Source: Acidobacteriota bacterium
Lineage (GTDB): Bacteria > Acidobacteriota > Thermoanaerobaculia > Gp7-AA8
Direction: 5' to 3'
NCBI GenBank assembly: GCA_019247495.1
Contig: JAFAOU010000068.1
Span: forward strand, 1 to 59,308
Length of the DNA stretch: 59,308 bases
In this document: positions 8,911 to 16,328 of the stretch, piece by piece
How the letters are laid out: each line of letters opens with the position of its first letter
Position numbering within the stretch: the stretch's first letter is position 1
Position numbers and translations under genes: made by a program
Notes under the pieces: model-generated
Seen by the model: the letters and a program-made list of their open reading frames with translations, nothing else
Database searches by the model: none
Told to the model about the DNA's origin: nothing

Positions 8911-9692
8911 TTCCGCAGCTCGAAGGTGATCGACGCCCACCAGCTTTCCCAATCGACTCCCGCATCGGCCGGCGCGGCTTCCATGTGTACGGCCTTGATC
9001 AGCCAGAAGCCGGCGTGCGGGAGCTGCAGCGTCACGCGGCCCCTCGCGTCGGTGCGCGCGCGGACCGCTTTTTCAGGATCGATTTTGCTCATCGCCACGA
9101 CCAGCACGTTCGCGATCGGCTTGCCGCGAAACGTCAGCGCTAGCGGCATCTCGCCGGCGCCCTTCATCGCGTACGGATTCTTTCGTGGCACGAGCTCCAG
9201 CGTAAATCCAAGCGCCGCATCGAACACCGCTGCCCCCGGCGTATCCAAAAGCGCTTTCGCGCAGCGATAGAAGCGCTCGCGGCCCGGCGCCGCCGATTGC
9301 CCATTCTTTTTTCGCGCTTCGACGATCCGCTCCAGCCCTTCGTCGCGAAGATAGTCCTCGAACTTCGGCCCCTCCAGCGCCACCGGATACGGATTGCTCT
9401 GATATCCGATCCAGTGCAGCCCGCCTTCGGCAATGAATGCGATGCCCGCCGGGTCCGCGCCCGCTCGTCCGACGACCGGCCGTTCACCCGCGGAACCGCG
9501 AAGCACGAAGCGATCGATGAGCGGCGGGATGTTCGGCAGCGGATCGCCTGCCAGCTTCTGGCCCACGCGCAACGCCACGGTCACACGATCGCCGACCGCG
9601 GGATGAAAGGTGGAAGGCTCGATCCAGAAATCGTGCGCTGAGGCGCGAATAGCGAGCAGGGCAGCGAAGATGGCGATGGCGAATCGCGTCAT
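8907..9692 (-). CDS. DUF4198 periplasmic protein
   Basis: A 261-residue exported protein. The signal peptide (MTRFAIAIFAALLAIRASA) is followed directly by HDFWIEPSTFHPAVGDRVTVALRVGQ, the diagnostic start of DUF4198, whose mature N-terminal His resembles the metal-binding terminus of NikK/NikM-associated proteins. The C-terminal part (LALTFRGKPIANVLVVAMSK, DARGRVTLQLPHAGFWLIKAVH) is the usual second beta-sandwich. It overlaps the HupE-like gene by 4 bp. The natural inference is a metal-binding periplasmic partner of that membrane protein; this is not demonstrated by the sequence. Confidence 0.8.
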   Translation of the reverse strand: MTRFAIAIFAALLAIRASAHDFWIEPSTFHPAVGDRVTVALRVGQKLAGDPLPNIPPLIDRFVLRGSAGERPVVGRAGADPAGIAFIAEGGLHWIGYQSNPYPVALEGPKFEDYLRDEGLERIVEARKKNGQSAAPGRERFYRCAKALLDTPGAAVFDAALGFTLELVPRKNPYAMKGAGEMPLALTFRGKPIANVLVVAMSKIDPEKAVRARTDARGRVTLQLPHAGFWLIKAVHMEAAPADAGVDWESWWASITFELRK

Positions 9693-9732
9693 GTTCCTCT
9701 ACTACGCAGCTGCAGCACTCTTCGGATGTGTC

Positions 9733-9793
9733 CTCCGCGTCTCCGCGCCTCCGCGTGAAACGGTTTTCCACGCGGAGACGCGGGGGCGCGGAG
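9733..9793. repeat. Long imperfect hairpin of CTCCGCG units
   Basis: Arms 9733-9757 and 9769-9793 are 25 nt each with three mismatches, separated by 11 nt. The arms are built from CTCCGCG(T/C) units, giving CACGCGGAGACGCGG on the right. The same unit occurs at 27012-27027. It sits between two same-strand genes (M20 hydrolase downstream end at 9800, DUF4198 start at 9692) and could act as terminator or be a dispersed repeat. Confidence 0.55.
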
Positions 9794-9799
9794 AAAAGC

Positions 9800-11110
9800 T
9801 CAATGCAGTATTTCCAACACCGCCAGCGTCATCGCCTTGATCGCGCCGCGCAGCGTCGGATCGGGCAACGGCGCGAAGCCCGACGAATGCAGCGACGGCA
9901 GCCGTTGTCCGCTGGCGATCTTGGCAGGATCGACTGCACCGACGTTCAGCATGCAGATCGGGATCTTGCGATCGATACCGAAGCGTCCGAAATCTTCGCT
10001 GACCATGAGCGGATCGATGCGAACCACATTCGCCGCGCCCATCCCTTTCGTCAGCGCTCCCGCAATCCGTTCCGTCAGCGCGGGGTCGTTGTACGTCGAG
10101 TCGACCGACTCCCCTGCCAGCAGTTCGACCACCGGCATGCGATCCTCCGGCACTCCGGCCGACATGGCGATCCCGCGCGCGATGCGTTCGATCGACGCCA
10201 CCACCCGCTTGCGCACCTCCGGTTTGTATGTCCGCACCGTCATCAAGAGTTGGACTTCGTCCGGAATGATGTTGCGCTTCGTCCCGCCGTGGATCGAGCC
10301 GACCGTGACCACGACCGGATCGAGCGGCGAGTCTTCGCGGCTGACGATCGTCTGCAGCGCGTTGATGAACTGCGCGGCCATCACCACCGGATCCTTCGTC
10401 GTTTGCGGCGACGCGCCGTGCCCGCCGAGGCCGCGGATGGTGACGTTGATGGAGTCGGCGCTGGCCATGAGGTAGCCGGGCGTGTAGCCGACCTGCCCCG
10501 CGGGCAAGCTGGCGTTGTCATGAAACGCGATCGCGTAGTCGGGTTTCGGGAAGCGCTCGTACAGATGATCGCGCAGCATTCCGTCCGCCCCCTTCACGAC
10601 TTCCTCGGCAGGCTGGCCGATCAGCATCAGCGTTCCGTGCCACTGCGATTTCATCTGCGCGAGCATCTTCGCGGTGCCCATGAGCGTGGTCATGTGGATG
10701 TCGTGTCCGCAGGCGTGCATCACCGGGACGTCGTCGCCGCTCTGGCTCTTCGCGCGGACCGTGCTCGCGTACGGCAGGCCGGTCTGCTCCTGCACCGGAA
10801 GCGCGTCCATGTCGCTGCGCACGAGCAAGGTCGGACCTGTGCCGTTGCGCATGATGGCCACGACGCCGTAGCAGGTCGCGCCCGGTTCCAGGTACTGGCC
10901 GACCGGATACGTCACCTCGTAGCCGAGCTCTTTGAGCCGCGAGGCCACGAGCGCGGAGCTGTTCTTCTCCTGCATCGACAACTCGGGGGCGGCGTGCAGT
11001 TGCTTGTAGGTCGTCAGCAGCGACGGAATCTCGCGATCGATCATCTGATCGAGGCTCTGCGCAGCGGCGGACGAGGCGATTAGAAGCAGGACGATTGCGA
11101 TTCTCTTCAT
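9800..11110 (-). CDS. M20D-type amidohydrolase/aminoacylase, exported
   Basis: A 436-residue hydrolase of the M20D (hippurate hydrolase/IAA-amino acid hydrolase) group that removes acyl groups from N-acylated amino acids. Visible features: signal peptide MKRIAIVLLLIASSAAAQ; VRSDMDALPVQEQTGLPYAS with metal-binding Asp near 97; HACGHDIHMTTLMGTA with metal-binding Cys and His near 135; QPAEEVVKGADGML with the catalytic Glu pair; the dimerisation domain; and HSSGFAPLPD near the C-terminus. The signal peptide is unusual for this largely cytoplasmic family and implies a periplasmic enzyme. Its start is 29 nt from the divergent gatB start, sharing a palindromic double -10 and lacking a ribosome binding site. 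Confidence 0.85.
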   Translation of the reverse strand: MKRIAIVLLLIASSAAAQSLDQMIDREIPSLLTTYKQLHAAPELSMQEKNSSALVASRLKELGYEVTYPVGQYLEPGATCYGVVAIMRNGTGPTLLVRSDMDALPVQEQTGLPYASTVRAKSQSGDDVPVMHACGHDIHMTTLMGTAKMLAQMKSQWHGTLMLIGQPAEEVVKGADGMLRDHLYERFPKPDYAIAFHDNASLPAGQVGYTPGYLMASADSINVTIRGLGGHGASPQTTKDPVVMAAQFINALQTIVSREDSPLDPVVVTVGSIHGGTKRNIIPDEVQLLMTVRTYKPEVRKRVVASIERIARGIAMSAGVPEDRMPVVELLAGESVDSTYNDPALTERIAGALTKGMGAANVVRIDPLMVSEDFGRFGIDRKIPICMLNVGAVDPAKIASGQRLPSLHSSGFAPLPDPTLRGAIKAMTLAVLEILH

Positions 11111-11116
11111 GGGGGT

Positions 11117-11134
11117 GATTATGCGGCGATAATC
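11117..11134. promoter_or_regulatory. Palindromic divergent promoter with two leaderless starts
   Basis: GATTATgcggcgATAATC has 6-bp inverted arms and is centred almost exactly between the divergent ATGs at 11110 and 11140. Read rightward, GATAAT ends 6 nt before the gatB ATG; read leftward, CATAAT ends 7 nt before the hydrolase ATG. Neither gene has room for a Shine-Dalgarno, so both transcripts would start at or beside the ATG. Confidence 0.6.
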
Positions 11135-11139
11135 GCTGC

Positions 11140-12537
11140 ATGTCGTGGGAAGCAGTCATCGGCCTGGAAGTTCACGCGCATCTCTCAACCGCTACCAAGA
11201 TTTTCTGCGGTTGCCCTACCTCATTCGGCGCCGCTCCGAACACGCAGGTCTGCCCGGTCTGCCTCGGCTATCCCGGAGCATTGCCGGTACTGAACAGGCG
11301 CGCCGTCGAGCTCGCGATTCGCGCCGCCATCGCCACCGGCTGCACGGTTCACGAGCGCTCCATCTTCGCGCGCAAGAACTACTTCTACCCCGACCTGCCG
11401 AAGGGCTATCAGATTTCGCAGTTCGATCGCCCGCTCGCCACCGGCGGCGGCATCGGCCGCGTGCGCATCCTGCGCATTCACATGGAGGAGGATGCCGGCA
11501 AGTCGATCCATCGCGGCGACGTTTCGCACGTCGATCTCAACCGAGCCGGCACGCCGCTGGTCGAGATCGTGTCCGAACCCGACATCCGATCGGCCGACGA
11601 AGCCGACGCGTATCTGACCCGGCTGCGCCAAGTCCTGATGTACACCGACGTTTGCGACGGCAACATGGAGGAAGGTTCCCTTCGCTGCGACGCCAACGTT
11701 TCGATTCGCCATCCCGGCGATCCCCTCGGCACACGCACGGAAGTGAAGAACGTGAACTCGTTCCGCTACCTGCGCAGCGCGATCGATTTCGAAATCGCGC
11801 GGCAGACGGCGATCCTCGAATCCGGCGGTGTAATCACGCAGGAGACAAGGCTCTACGATCCCGCCACCGGCGAAACGCGTCCGATGCGGTCGAAGGAAGA
11901 AGCGCACGACTATCGCTACTTTCCCGATCCCGATCTGCCGCCGCTCGTCGTCGAGCGCGCGTGGATCGACGAGATCGCGCGTTCCATTCCGGAGTTGCCG
12001 CACATTCGCGCCGAGCGCTACGCGCGCGACTTCGCCCTCAGCGCCGTCGATGCCGAGGCGCTGGTGACGTCGCGTCAGCTCGCGGAGTATTTCGAGGCGG
12101 TCGCCCACGCGAGCGGCAATCCACGCGCGGCCGCGAACTGGGTTCGCAACGAACTCCTTCGCGTCCTCAACGAACAGAAGGCGGACATCGCCGCCTCACG
12201 TGTAACTCCGGCCATGCTCGGAAACCTGATCCGCCTCATCGACACCGGCGCGATCGGCGGCAAATCGGCGAAGGCGGTCTTCGACGAGATGGCCGTCAGC
12301 GGCGACGATCCCGATGCAATCGTCGAACGCCAGGGCCTCTCGCAGATCAGCGATCCCGAAATCATCCGCGACGCCGCCCGCCGCGTGATCGAACGCAACG
12401 CCGCTCAAGTCGAGCAGTACCGCGCCGGCAAAGCACAACTCTTCGGATTCCTGGTCGGGCAGTTGATGAAGGAAACGCGCGGCAAGGCGAACGCCGGGAT
12501 GGCGAATTCAATCCTGCGCGAGTTGCTCGGCGGGTAG
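11140..12537 (+). CDS. gatB: Aspartyl/glutamyl-tRNA(Asn/Gln) amidotransferase subunit B
   Basis: A 465-residue GatB. It carries the kinase-like domain that activates misacylated Glu-tRNA(Gln)/Asp-tRNA(Asn), converted to Gln/Asn with ammonia from GatA. Diagnostic segments: MSWEAVIGLEVHAHLSTATKIFCGCPT, the Cys pair in QVCPVCLGYPGALPVLN, KNYFYPDLPKGYQISQF, RAGTPLVEIVSEPD, the DANVSIR segment (residues 186-192), and a C-terminal YqeY-like tRNA-binding tail from about 330 ending GMANSILRELL. Length is slightly short of the usual 475-500. gatA and gatC are not adjacent. The gene appears leaderless from a promoter shared with the divergent hydrolase. Its stop lies 3 bp from the convergent neighbour's stop. 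Confidence 0.95.
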   Translation: MSWEAVIGLEVHAHLSTATKIFCGCPTSFGAAPNTQVCPVCLGYPGALPVLNRRAVELAIRAAIATGCTVHERSIFARKNYFYPDLPKGYQISQFDRPLATGGGIGRVRILRIHMEEDAGKSIHRGDVSHVDLNRAGTPLVEIVSEPDIRSADEADAYLTRLRQVLMYTDVCDGNMEEGSLRCDANVSIRHPGDPLGTRTEVKNVNSFRYLRSAIDFEIARQTAILESGGVITQETRLYDPATGETRPMRSKEEAHDYRYFPDPDLPPLVVERAWIDEIARSIPELPHIRAERYARDFALSAVDAEALVTSRQLAEYFEAVAHASGNPRAAANWVRNELLRVLNEQKADIAASRVTPAMLGNLIRLIDTGAIGGKSAKAVFDEMAVSGDDPDAIVERQGLSQISDPEIIRDAARRVIERNAAQVEQYRAGKAQLFGFLVGQLMKETRGKANAGMANSILRELLGG

Positions 12538-12540
12538 ACC

Positions 12541-13437
12541 CTACCGCGTGGTCGCGCTGACGACGACCCATACCTGGTCGCTGCGCAGCGACGCGACATA
12601 CATCCGATAGCGGCCGTCCGGCAGACGCACCACCACGGGATCGTTCAGCGACGTGAGCGTGGCGCCGTTGAAGCTGCCGCGTTCGAGTCGCGTTCCCGCG
12701 TCGCGCGTGAACGAGTAGCCGTCGTCGATGCTGAGGAAGCTATAGATCGTGTTCTGCCGCATCGTGAAAAGGCGGATGCGGCCATCGGAAAGGCGCAGCG
12801 ACTTCTCATCGACAAAACTGTTGGCACCGCCGCCTGCGTTGTCATCGCCGAGGATGTTCCCGCGGTCGAACGTGAACGAAACGCCGTTGTCCCGCGAATA
12901 CGCGCGGCGCACGTTATTGAGACCGGGAAGGTCGCCGAGGTACAGAAGCACAACGCCGCCCTGACGATCGGAAAAGGCGTCGTAAACGCCGAGCGTTCCC
13001 TTGTCTGCCGACTGCAACGTGTAACGCACGCCGCCCTCGGGTGTAAACGTCACGCCGTCAGCGGAAAAAAGACTGCCGATTTGATTCGTGCCGAAGTTCC
13101 ATTGGAAGCGCCGCCAGGTGCCGTCCGGCAAATGCGTATTGCGCGCGTCATTGCGGAAGACGCCGACGGCGGAACTGCCGGCCGGAAACGAGAGCCCGTC
13201 GCTGGACACTGCGACCTTCGGCTGGTTCGTCGCGTGATCCACGTAGTAGAGGTGAATCTGACCGGTCACCGGATCGACGCCCGGCTGCGGATTGGTCGCG
13301 CCGACGACGCGAAAGCCGGAGTCGAATGTGAAGTCGAGCGTGGCATCCGAGGGGACCGGTGCCACCGCGCGCCGCCGGTCGCCCGCTCCTGCAGCAAGCG
13401 AAACACCGAGGAGAAGAACGAGCACCCATCGACTCAT
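12541..13437 (-). CDS. Secreted sialidase-like beta-propeller protein
   Basis: A 298-residue exported protein with signal peptide MSRWVLVLLLGVSLAAGAG. The body has BNR/sialidase-like repeats: VAVSSDGLSFPAGSS, IGSLFSADGVTFTPEGG, RRAYSRDNGVSFTFDRG and YSFLSIDDGYSFTRDAG show the S.D.G.(S/T)F pattern of Asp-box propeller blades. Such folds bind or cleave glycans, but no sialidase catalytic Arg triad or Tyr can be assigned, so no enzyme activity is claimed. The start at 13437 places the signal peptide first; TAGTAT lies 8 nt upstream, suggesting a leaderless mRNA. A longer frame to 13563 would overlap the neighbouring gene. Confidence 0.7.
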   Translation of the reverse strand: MSRWVLVLLLGVSLAAGAGDRRRAVAPVPSDATLDFTFDSGFRVVGATNPQPGVDPVTGQIHLYYVDHATNQPKVAVSSDGLSFPAGSSAVGVFRNDARNTHLPDGTWRRFQWNFGTNQIGSLFSADGVTFTPEGGVRYTLQSADKGTLGVYDAFSDRQGGVVLLYLGDLPGLNNVRRAYSRDNGVSFTFDRGNILGDDNAGGGANSFVDEKSLRLSDGRIRLFTMRQNTIYSFLSIDDGYSFTRDAGTRLERGSFNGATLTSLNDPVVVRLPDGRYRMYVASLRSDQVWVVVSATTR

Positions 13438-13445
13438 GGGCGCTG

Positions 13446-13451
13446 ATACTA
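13446..13451 (-). promoter_or_regulatory. -10-like hexamer of the propeller gene
   Basis: On the minus strand TAGTAT ends 8 nt before the ATG at 13437, with no Shine-Dalgarno between. It falls in the 20-nt gap after the upstream aminotransferase stop at 13458, so the propeller gene may be transcribed separately from the sulfur operon. Confidence 0.4.
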
Positions 13452-13457
13452 CGCCGC

Positions 13458-14813
13458 TCAATCTGCGAACGAGGCGACGACATCGGCCGCGCGGTGAATG
13501 TCCTCGGCGTTGTTTGCCAATCCGATCGAGGCGCGAATGGCGCCGACAGCCGTGTTGGTGCATTCAGCAAAACGCTCCGGCGTGAATTCGGTGTTGAGCT
13601 TGGCGAGACAGTCGGCGATGCGGCTCGGATCGAGTGCGAAAGCGGCCTCGGATGCGCCGGGGTTGCAGAAGCAGCCGCCGCGGAGGGAGACGTTGGCGCG
13701 GCGGGCGCGGGTTTCGACAAGCGTGTACGGAATCGGCGTCCCGTTCCGGCCGCAGATGTTGAAGGCGACGGCGCCGCCGCATTCGCTTCGATCGCGAGGT
13801 CCGTAGATGCGGACGATCGGCGCGCCGTTCGTGTGGCGAAGGGCGCGCAGGTCGCAGACGAAATCGCGCGCGAGTTCGGACACGTGCGCGGTGAGGCGCG
13901 GCATTCCGACTTCGTCGAGCAGATCGAAGCCGGCATCGAGCGCGGCGATCGCGAGAAAGTCCGGCGTACCGTCTTCGAACCCCTCGTGGCGCGGACGAAG
14001 GAGATGCGCGTCGGCGGCGACGGACGCGTACATCACCGTTCCACCGGCGAACCAGGGACGGCGCAATCGCGACAGCGCGTCGCGCCGCGCCACCAGCGCG
14101 CCGAGGCCGGTCGGATAGCCGAAGAGCTTGTAGAACGAGAGCGCCGCGAAATCAGCCGGACACCGGCGCAGGCTTAGCGCATGACCGGGGATGAAGGCGG
14201 CGACGTCGAGCAGAACGTCGAAGCCGAGGGCGTGCGCTTTCGTGACGAGATCGAGCGGATGCTGCACGCCGGAAAAATTCGACTGCGCCGGAAACGCGAC
14301 CAGCCCTTCGCCATGCAGCGAGGCCTCGGCGAGCAGCAGCTCTGCATCGAGCAAACGCAGATCTGGATCGAGCGGTAGGTAATGAATCGGCGCACCAGCG
14401 CGGCGCGCATATTCGCGGATGCCGTTCATCGAGTTGTGGTTGTCCGTGGCAAGGAAGCAACCGCGCTCCTTCGAAAACGGATACGCCTCGGCCACGAGTT
14501 TGATCGCTGCGGTCGTGTTGGCGGTGAAGATGACGTCGTGCGTCGATTCATCGACGTCGAGAAACCGCAGCAGCCGTCGCCGCGCGCTATCCATCACCTC
14601 GGTGCTCGCACGCGACGGCGAAGAATCGGAGTGCGGATTTCCGAAGATGCCATCGCGAAGGATTTCGTGATGCGCGCGAAGCTGCGAGTCGCCGTACAAC
14701 GCACTGCCGGCATAGTCGAGATAGGCGTGATGTTGCGCATCGAGCCGGCTGAACTCGCGGTCGCGCAGCTCGTCGAAAAACGTGCGCGTGTCGACGGGTG
14801 CAACGCTCAACAT
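13458..14813 (-). CDS. Class V aminotransferase, MOCOS/cysteine-desulfurase-like
   Basis: A 451-residue PLP enzyme. YLDYAGSALYGDSQL opens the fold; LSFYKLFGYPTGLGAL supplies the Schiff-base lysine (K229); LLDVAAFIPG holds the PLP-binding Asp; VSLRGGCFCNPGAS near 376-388 is the cysteine-containing active-site loop in the form RGGCFCNPGA seen in eukaryotic molybdenum cofactor sulfurases. It likely removes sulfur from cysteine as an enzyme persulfide and passes it to an acceptor. It is the last gene of a five-gene operon with a sulfur permease and two rhodaneses, overlapping the preceding gene by 7 bp, which supports a sulfur-trafficking role. The MOSC domain of true MOCOS is absent. The acceptor is unknown. 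Confidence 0.8.
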   Translation of the reverse strand: MLSVAPVDTRTFFDELRDREFSRLDAQHHAYLDYAGSALYGDSQLRAHHEILRDGIFGNPHSDSSPSRASTEVMDSARRRLLRFLDVDESTHDVIFTANTTAAIKLVAEAYPFSKERGCFLATDNHNSMNGIREYARRAGAPIHYLPLDPDLRLLDAELLLAEASLHGEGLVAFPAQSNFSGVQHPLDLVTKAHALGFDVLLDVAAFIPGHALSLRRCPADFAALSFYKLFGYPTGLGALVARRDALSRLRRPWFAGGTVMYASVAADAHLLRPRHEGFEDGTPDFLAIAALDAGFDLLDEVGMPRLTAHVSELARDFVCDLRALRHTNGAPIVRIYGPRDRSECGGAVAFNICGRNGTPIPYTLVETRARRANVSLRGGCFCNPGASEAAFALDPSRIADCLAKLNTEFTPERFAECTNTAVGAIRASIGLANNAEDIHRAADVVASFAD

Positions 14814-15280
14814 CCGCGCCTCCGGACTGCGTTTGCGTTGACGTGGGTCGCCGGAACGTTGTCGACGATGCGCGGAACTCCGCCGAAGTAACGGCTGACG
14901 ATACTTGCGCGTTCGTAGGCAGCACGCGCGGACGGCGGCGCGCTTGCCGTGATCGTCGGATTCATCACCTCATCGATCCATGCCTGCACGCCGCCGCGAA
15001 GTACGTAGAAGTTTCGCGCGGACACGGAGCCGCCCGCGACGAGAACGATCGTGTCGTCCGGCGCGAACGTCGTCGCCGATGTAAGCCGCTCCGCGCGCGG
15101 AAGGTGATACTCCTCGAACTCCGCTTCGCTTCGCGTATCGATAACGCGCAGATTTGGCTTGCGATCACGGATCCATTCCGCAAGCTCGACGGGCGCGACG
15201 CTTTTAATCGAAGGCGCCTTCCCCGCGAACAGCGCGAGGACGCCGAGGATCGCGGCAGCCGCCGCGAGGACGCGTCTCAC
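14807..15280 (-). CDS. Membrane-anchored rhodanese-like protein lacking the active-site cysteine
   Basis: A 157-residue protein with an N-terminal hydrophobic anchor or signal (VRRVLAAAAAILGVLALFAGKA) and one rhodanese fold: APVELAEWI, VIDTRSEAEFEEYHLPRAERL, DDTIVLVAGGSVSARNFYVLRGGVQAWIDE. Where active rhodaneses have Cys (VVVYC..G.RS), this has Ala in IVLVAGGSVSAR, so persulfide transfer by the usual route is unlikely; the only Cys is the last residue. The GTG at 15280 overlaps the upstream stop as GTGA; the longer open frame reads through the permease gene. It may bind sulfur compounds or serve as a structural partner of the permease. Confidence 0.75.
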   Translation of the reverse strand: MRRVLAAAAAILGVLALFAGKAPSIKSVAPVELAEWIRDRKPNLRVIDTRSEAEFEEYHLPRAERLTSATTFAPDDTIVLVAGGSVSARNFYVLRGGVQAWIDEVMNPTITASAPPSARAAYERASIVSRYFGGVPRIVDNVPATHVNANAVRRRGC

Positions 15281-15816
15281 GCGCGTTTCTCCAATCGTTC
15301 CGCGAATTGAAATGCGATCAACGCCATCGCCACGATCGCGCAGACGACGACGCCGGCCGGAATTCGCAGCAACTCCGGCAACGTCAGCGATCCGCGTGAC
15401 GTGCTCTCGTAGAAATCGCGGAGCGGCGCGAACGCCAATCCCGTCGCGAGCACGCCCGCAAACATCCCGAGCATCACCATGACGCCGTCGCCGCGTCCGG
15501 TCGCTGCGGCCACGCACGACGTTCCCGGACACAGGCCGGCCATGACGAAGCCGATGCCGAAGATCAGTCCGCCGGTAAGCTGCGGCAGCAGAAACGTCTC
15601 GGGGATGTAGACCTGCGACAGATCGAGGATGCCGAGGCGCGACAGCCAGAACGCGCCGAGCATCGCCGTGACGATCGCGCTGAACATCACTTTGAACACG
15701 GTGAGGTCGGTCAGGTAGAACTGGCCGGCCAGCTTGGGCGCGCTTCCCAATCCGGCGCGCTCGAGCGTCCAGCCGAAGGCGATGCCGATCATCGCGGCGA
15801 CGACGAATGGATTCAT
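15277..15816 (-). CDS. YeeE/YedE-family sulfur-compound permease, C-terminal-half type
   Basis: A 179-residue membrane protein of about five helices matching one half of YeeE/YedE (TsuA) thiosulfate permeases, or one member of PmpA/PmpB pairs. The signature GLCPGTSCVAAATGRGDG near residue 83 carries the Cys used to relay sulfur compounds. MNPFVVAAMIGIAFGWTLERAGLGSAPKLAGQFYL is a typical YeeE N-terminus with the conserved FG..LERAG. It starts inside the previous gene by a 4-bp ATGA overlap and its stop overlaps the rhodanese GTG, so translation of the whole set is coupled. Thiosulfate is the likeliest substrate given the thiosulfate sulfurtransferase at the head of the operon. Confidence 0.85.
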   Translation of the reverse strand: MNPFVVAAMIGIAFGWTLERAGLGSAPKLAGQFYLTDLTVFKVMFSAIVTAMLGAFWLSRLGILDLSQVYIPETFLLPQLTGGLIFGIGFVMAGLCPGTSCVAAATGRGDGVMVMLGMFAGVLATGLAFAPLRDFYESTSRGSLTLPELLRIPAGVVVCAIVAMALIAFQFAERLEKRA

Positions 15817-16328
15817 CGCCAGGCCTTATTCACCAACGGCGCAAAGACGTACGCGCCGGCGAACGCGGCCATCATGAACAGCCATGCGCCCACGCTGAGC
15901 AACGCGCCGCCGGTGAGCGCGAGCCCGCTCGTGCAACCGCGCGCGAGCACGGCGCCGACGCCCATCACCGATCCGCCGCCGAACGCGTACAGCAATCGGG
16001 ACCGCCGGCCGAGGTTCGGCCCGCGCTCGATCGCCGCGCGCAATCGCCCGGCGAAAAGTGCGGAGAGAAATCCGCCGGCGATCACCCCGGCGATTTCGAA
16101 CAGCAGCCACTCGCGCCACGGTCCGTCGCCGCCGAGGTAGCGCGCGAAGTACGGATTGGCGGCGGCGCGCGCCGGCGAGGCCGCGGCCACGATCCCCGCC
16201 GCGCTACTGGCGAACGCGCCGGACGCGCCGAGGCCGCGGCCGGCGAAGACGAACGCCGCGAGCAGCACGAGTCCGAGGCAGACGCCGGCCAGGTACGGAT
16301 CGGCGTAGCGGCGCGGCGTCGTCGTCAC
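15813..16328 (-). CDS. YeeE/YedE-family sulfur-compound permease, N-terminal-half type
   Basis: A 171-residue membrane protein that complements the downstream 179-residue YeeE half. The motif LARGCTSGLALTGGALLSVGAWLFM near residue 128 has the conserved Cys and SG of YeeE proteins; PYLAGVCLGLVLLAAFVFAGRGLGASGAF near the N-terminus is the first helix pair. Together the two polypeptides supply the conserved cysteines of a single-chain TsuA-like permease, so the channel is probably a heterodimer. 4-bp overlaps on both sides (15813-15816, 16325-16328) indicate a compact operon. Confidence 0.85.
   Translation of the reverse strand: MTTTPRRYADPYLAGVCLGLVLLAAFVFAGRGLGASGAFASSAAGIVAAASPARAAANPYFARYLGGDGPWREWLLFEIAGVIAGGFLSALFAGRLRAAIERGPNLGRRSRLLYAFGGGSVMGVGAVLARGCTSGLALTGGALLSVGAWLFMMAAFAGAYVFAPLVNKAWR

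Noticed and set aside
12541..13437. Active sialidase
   Set aside because: Asp-box-like repeats are present but the catalytic Arg triad and Tyr cannot be assigned.
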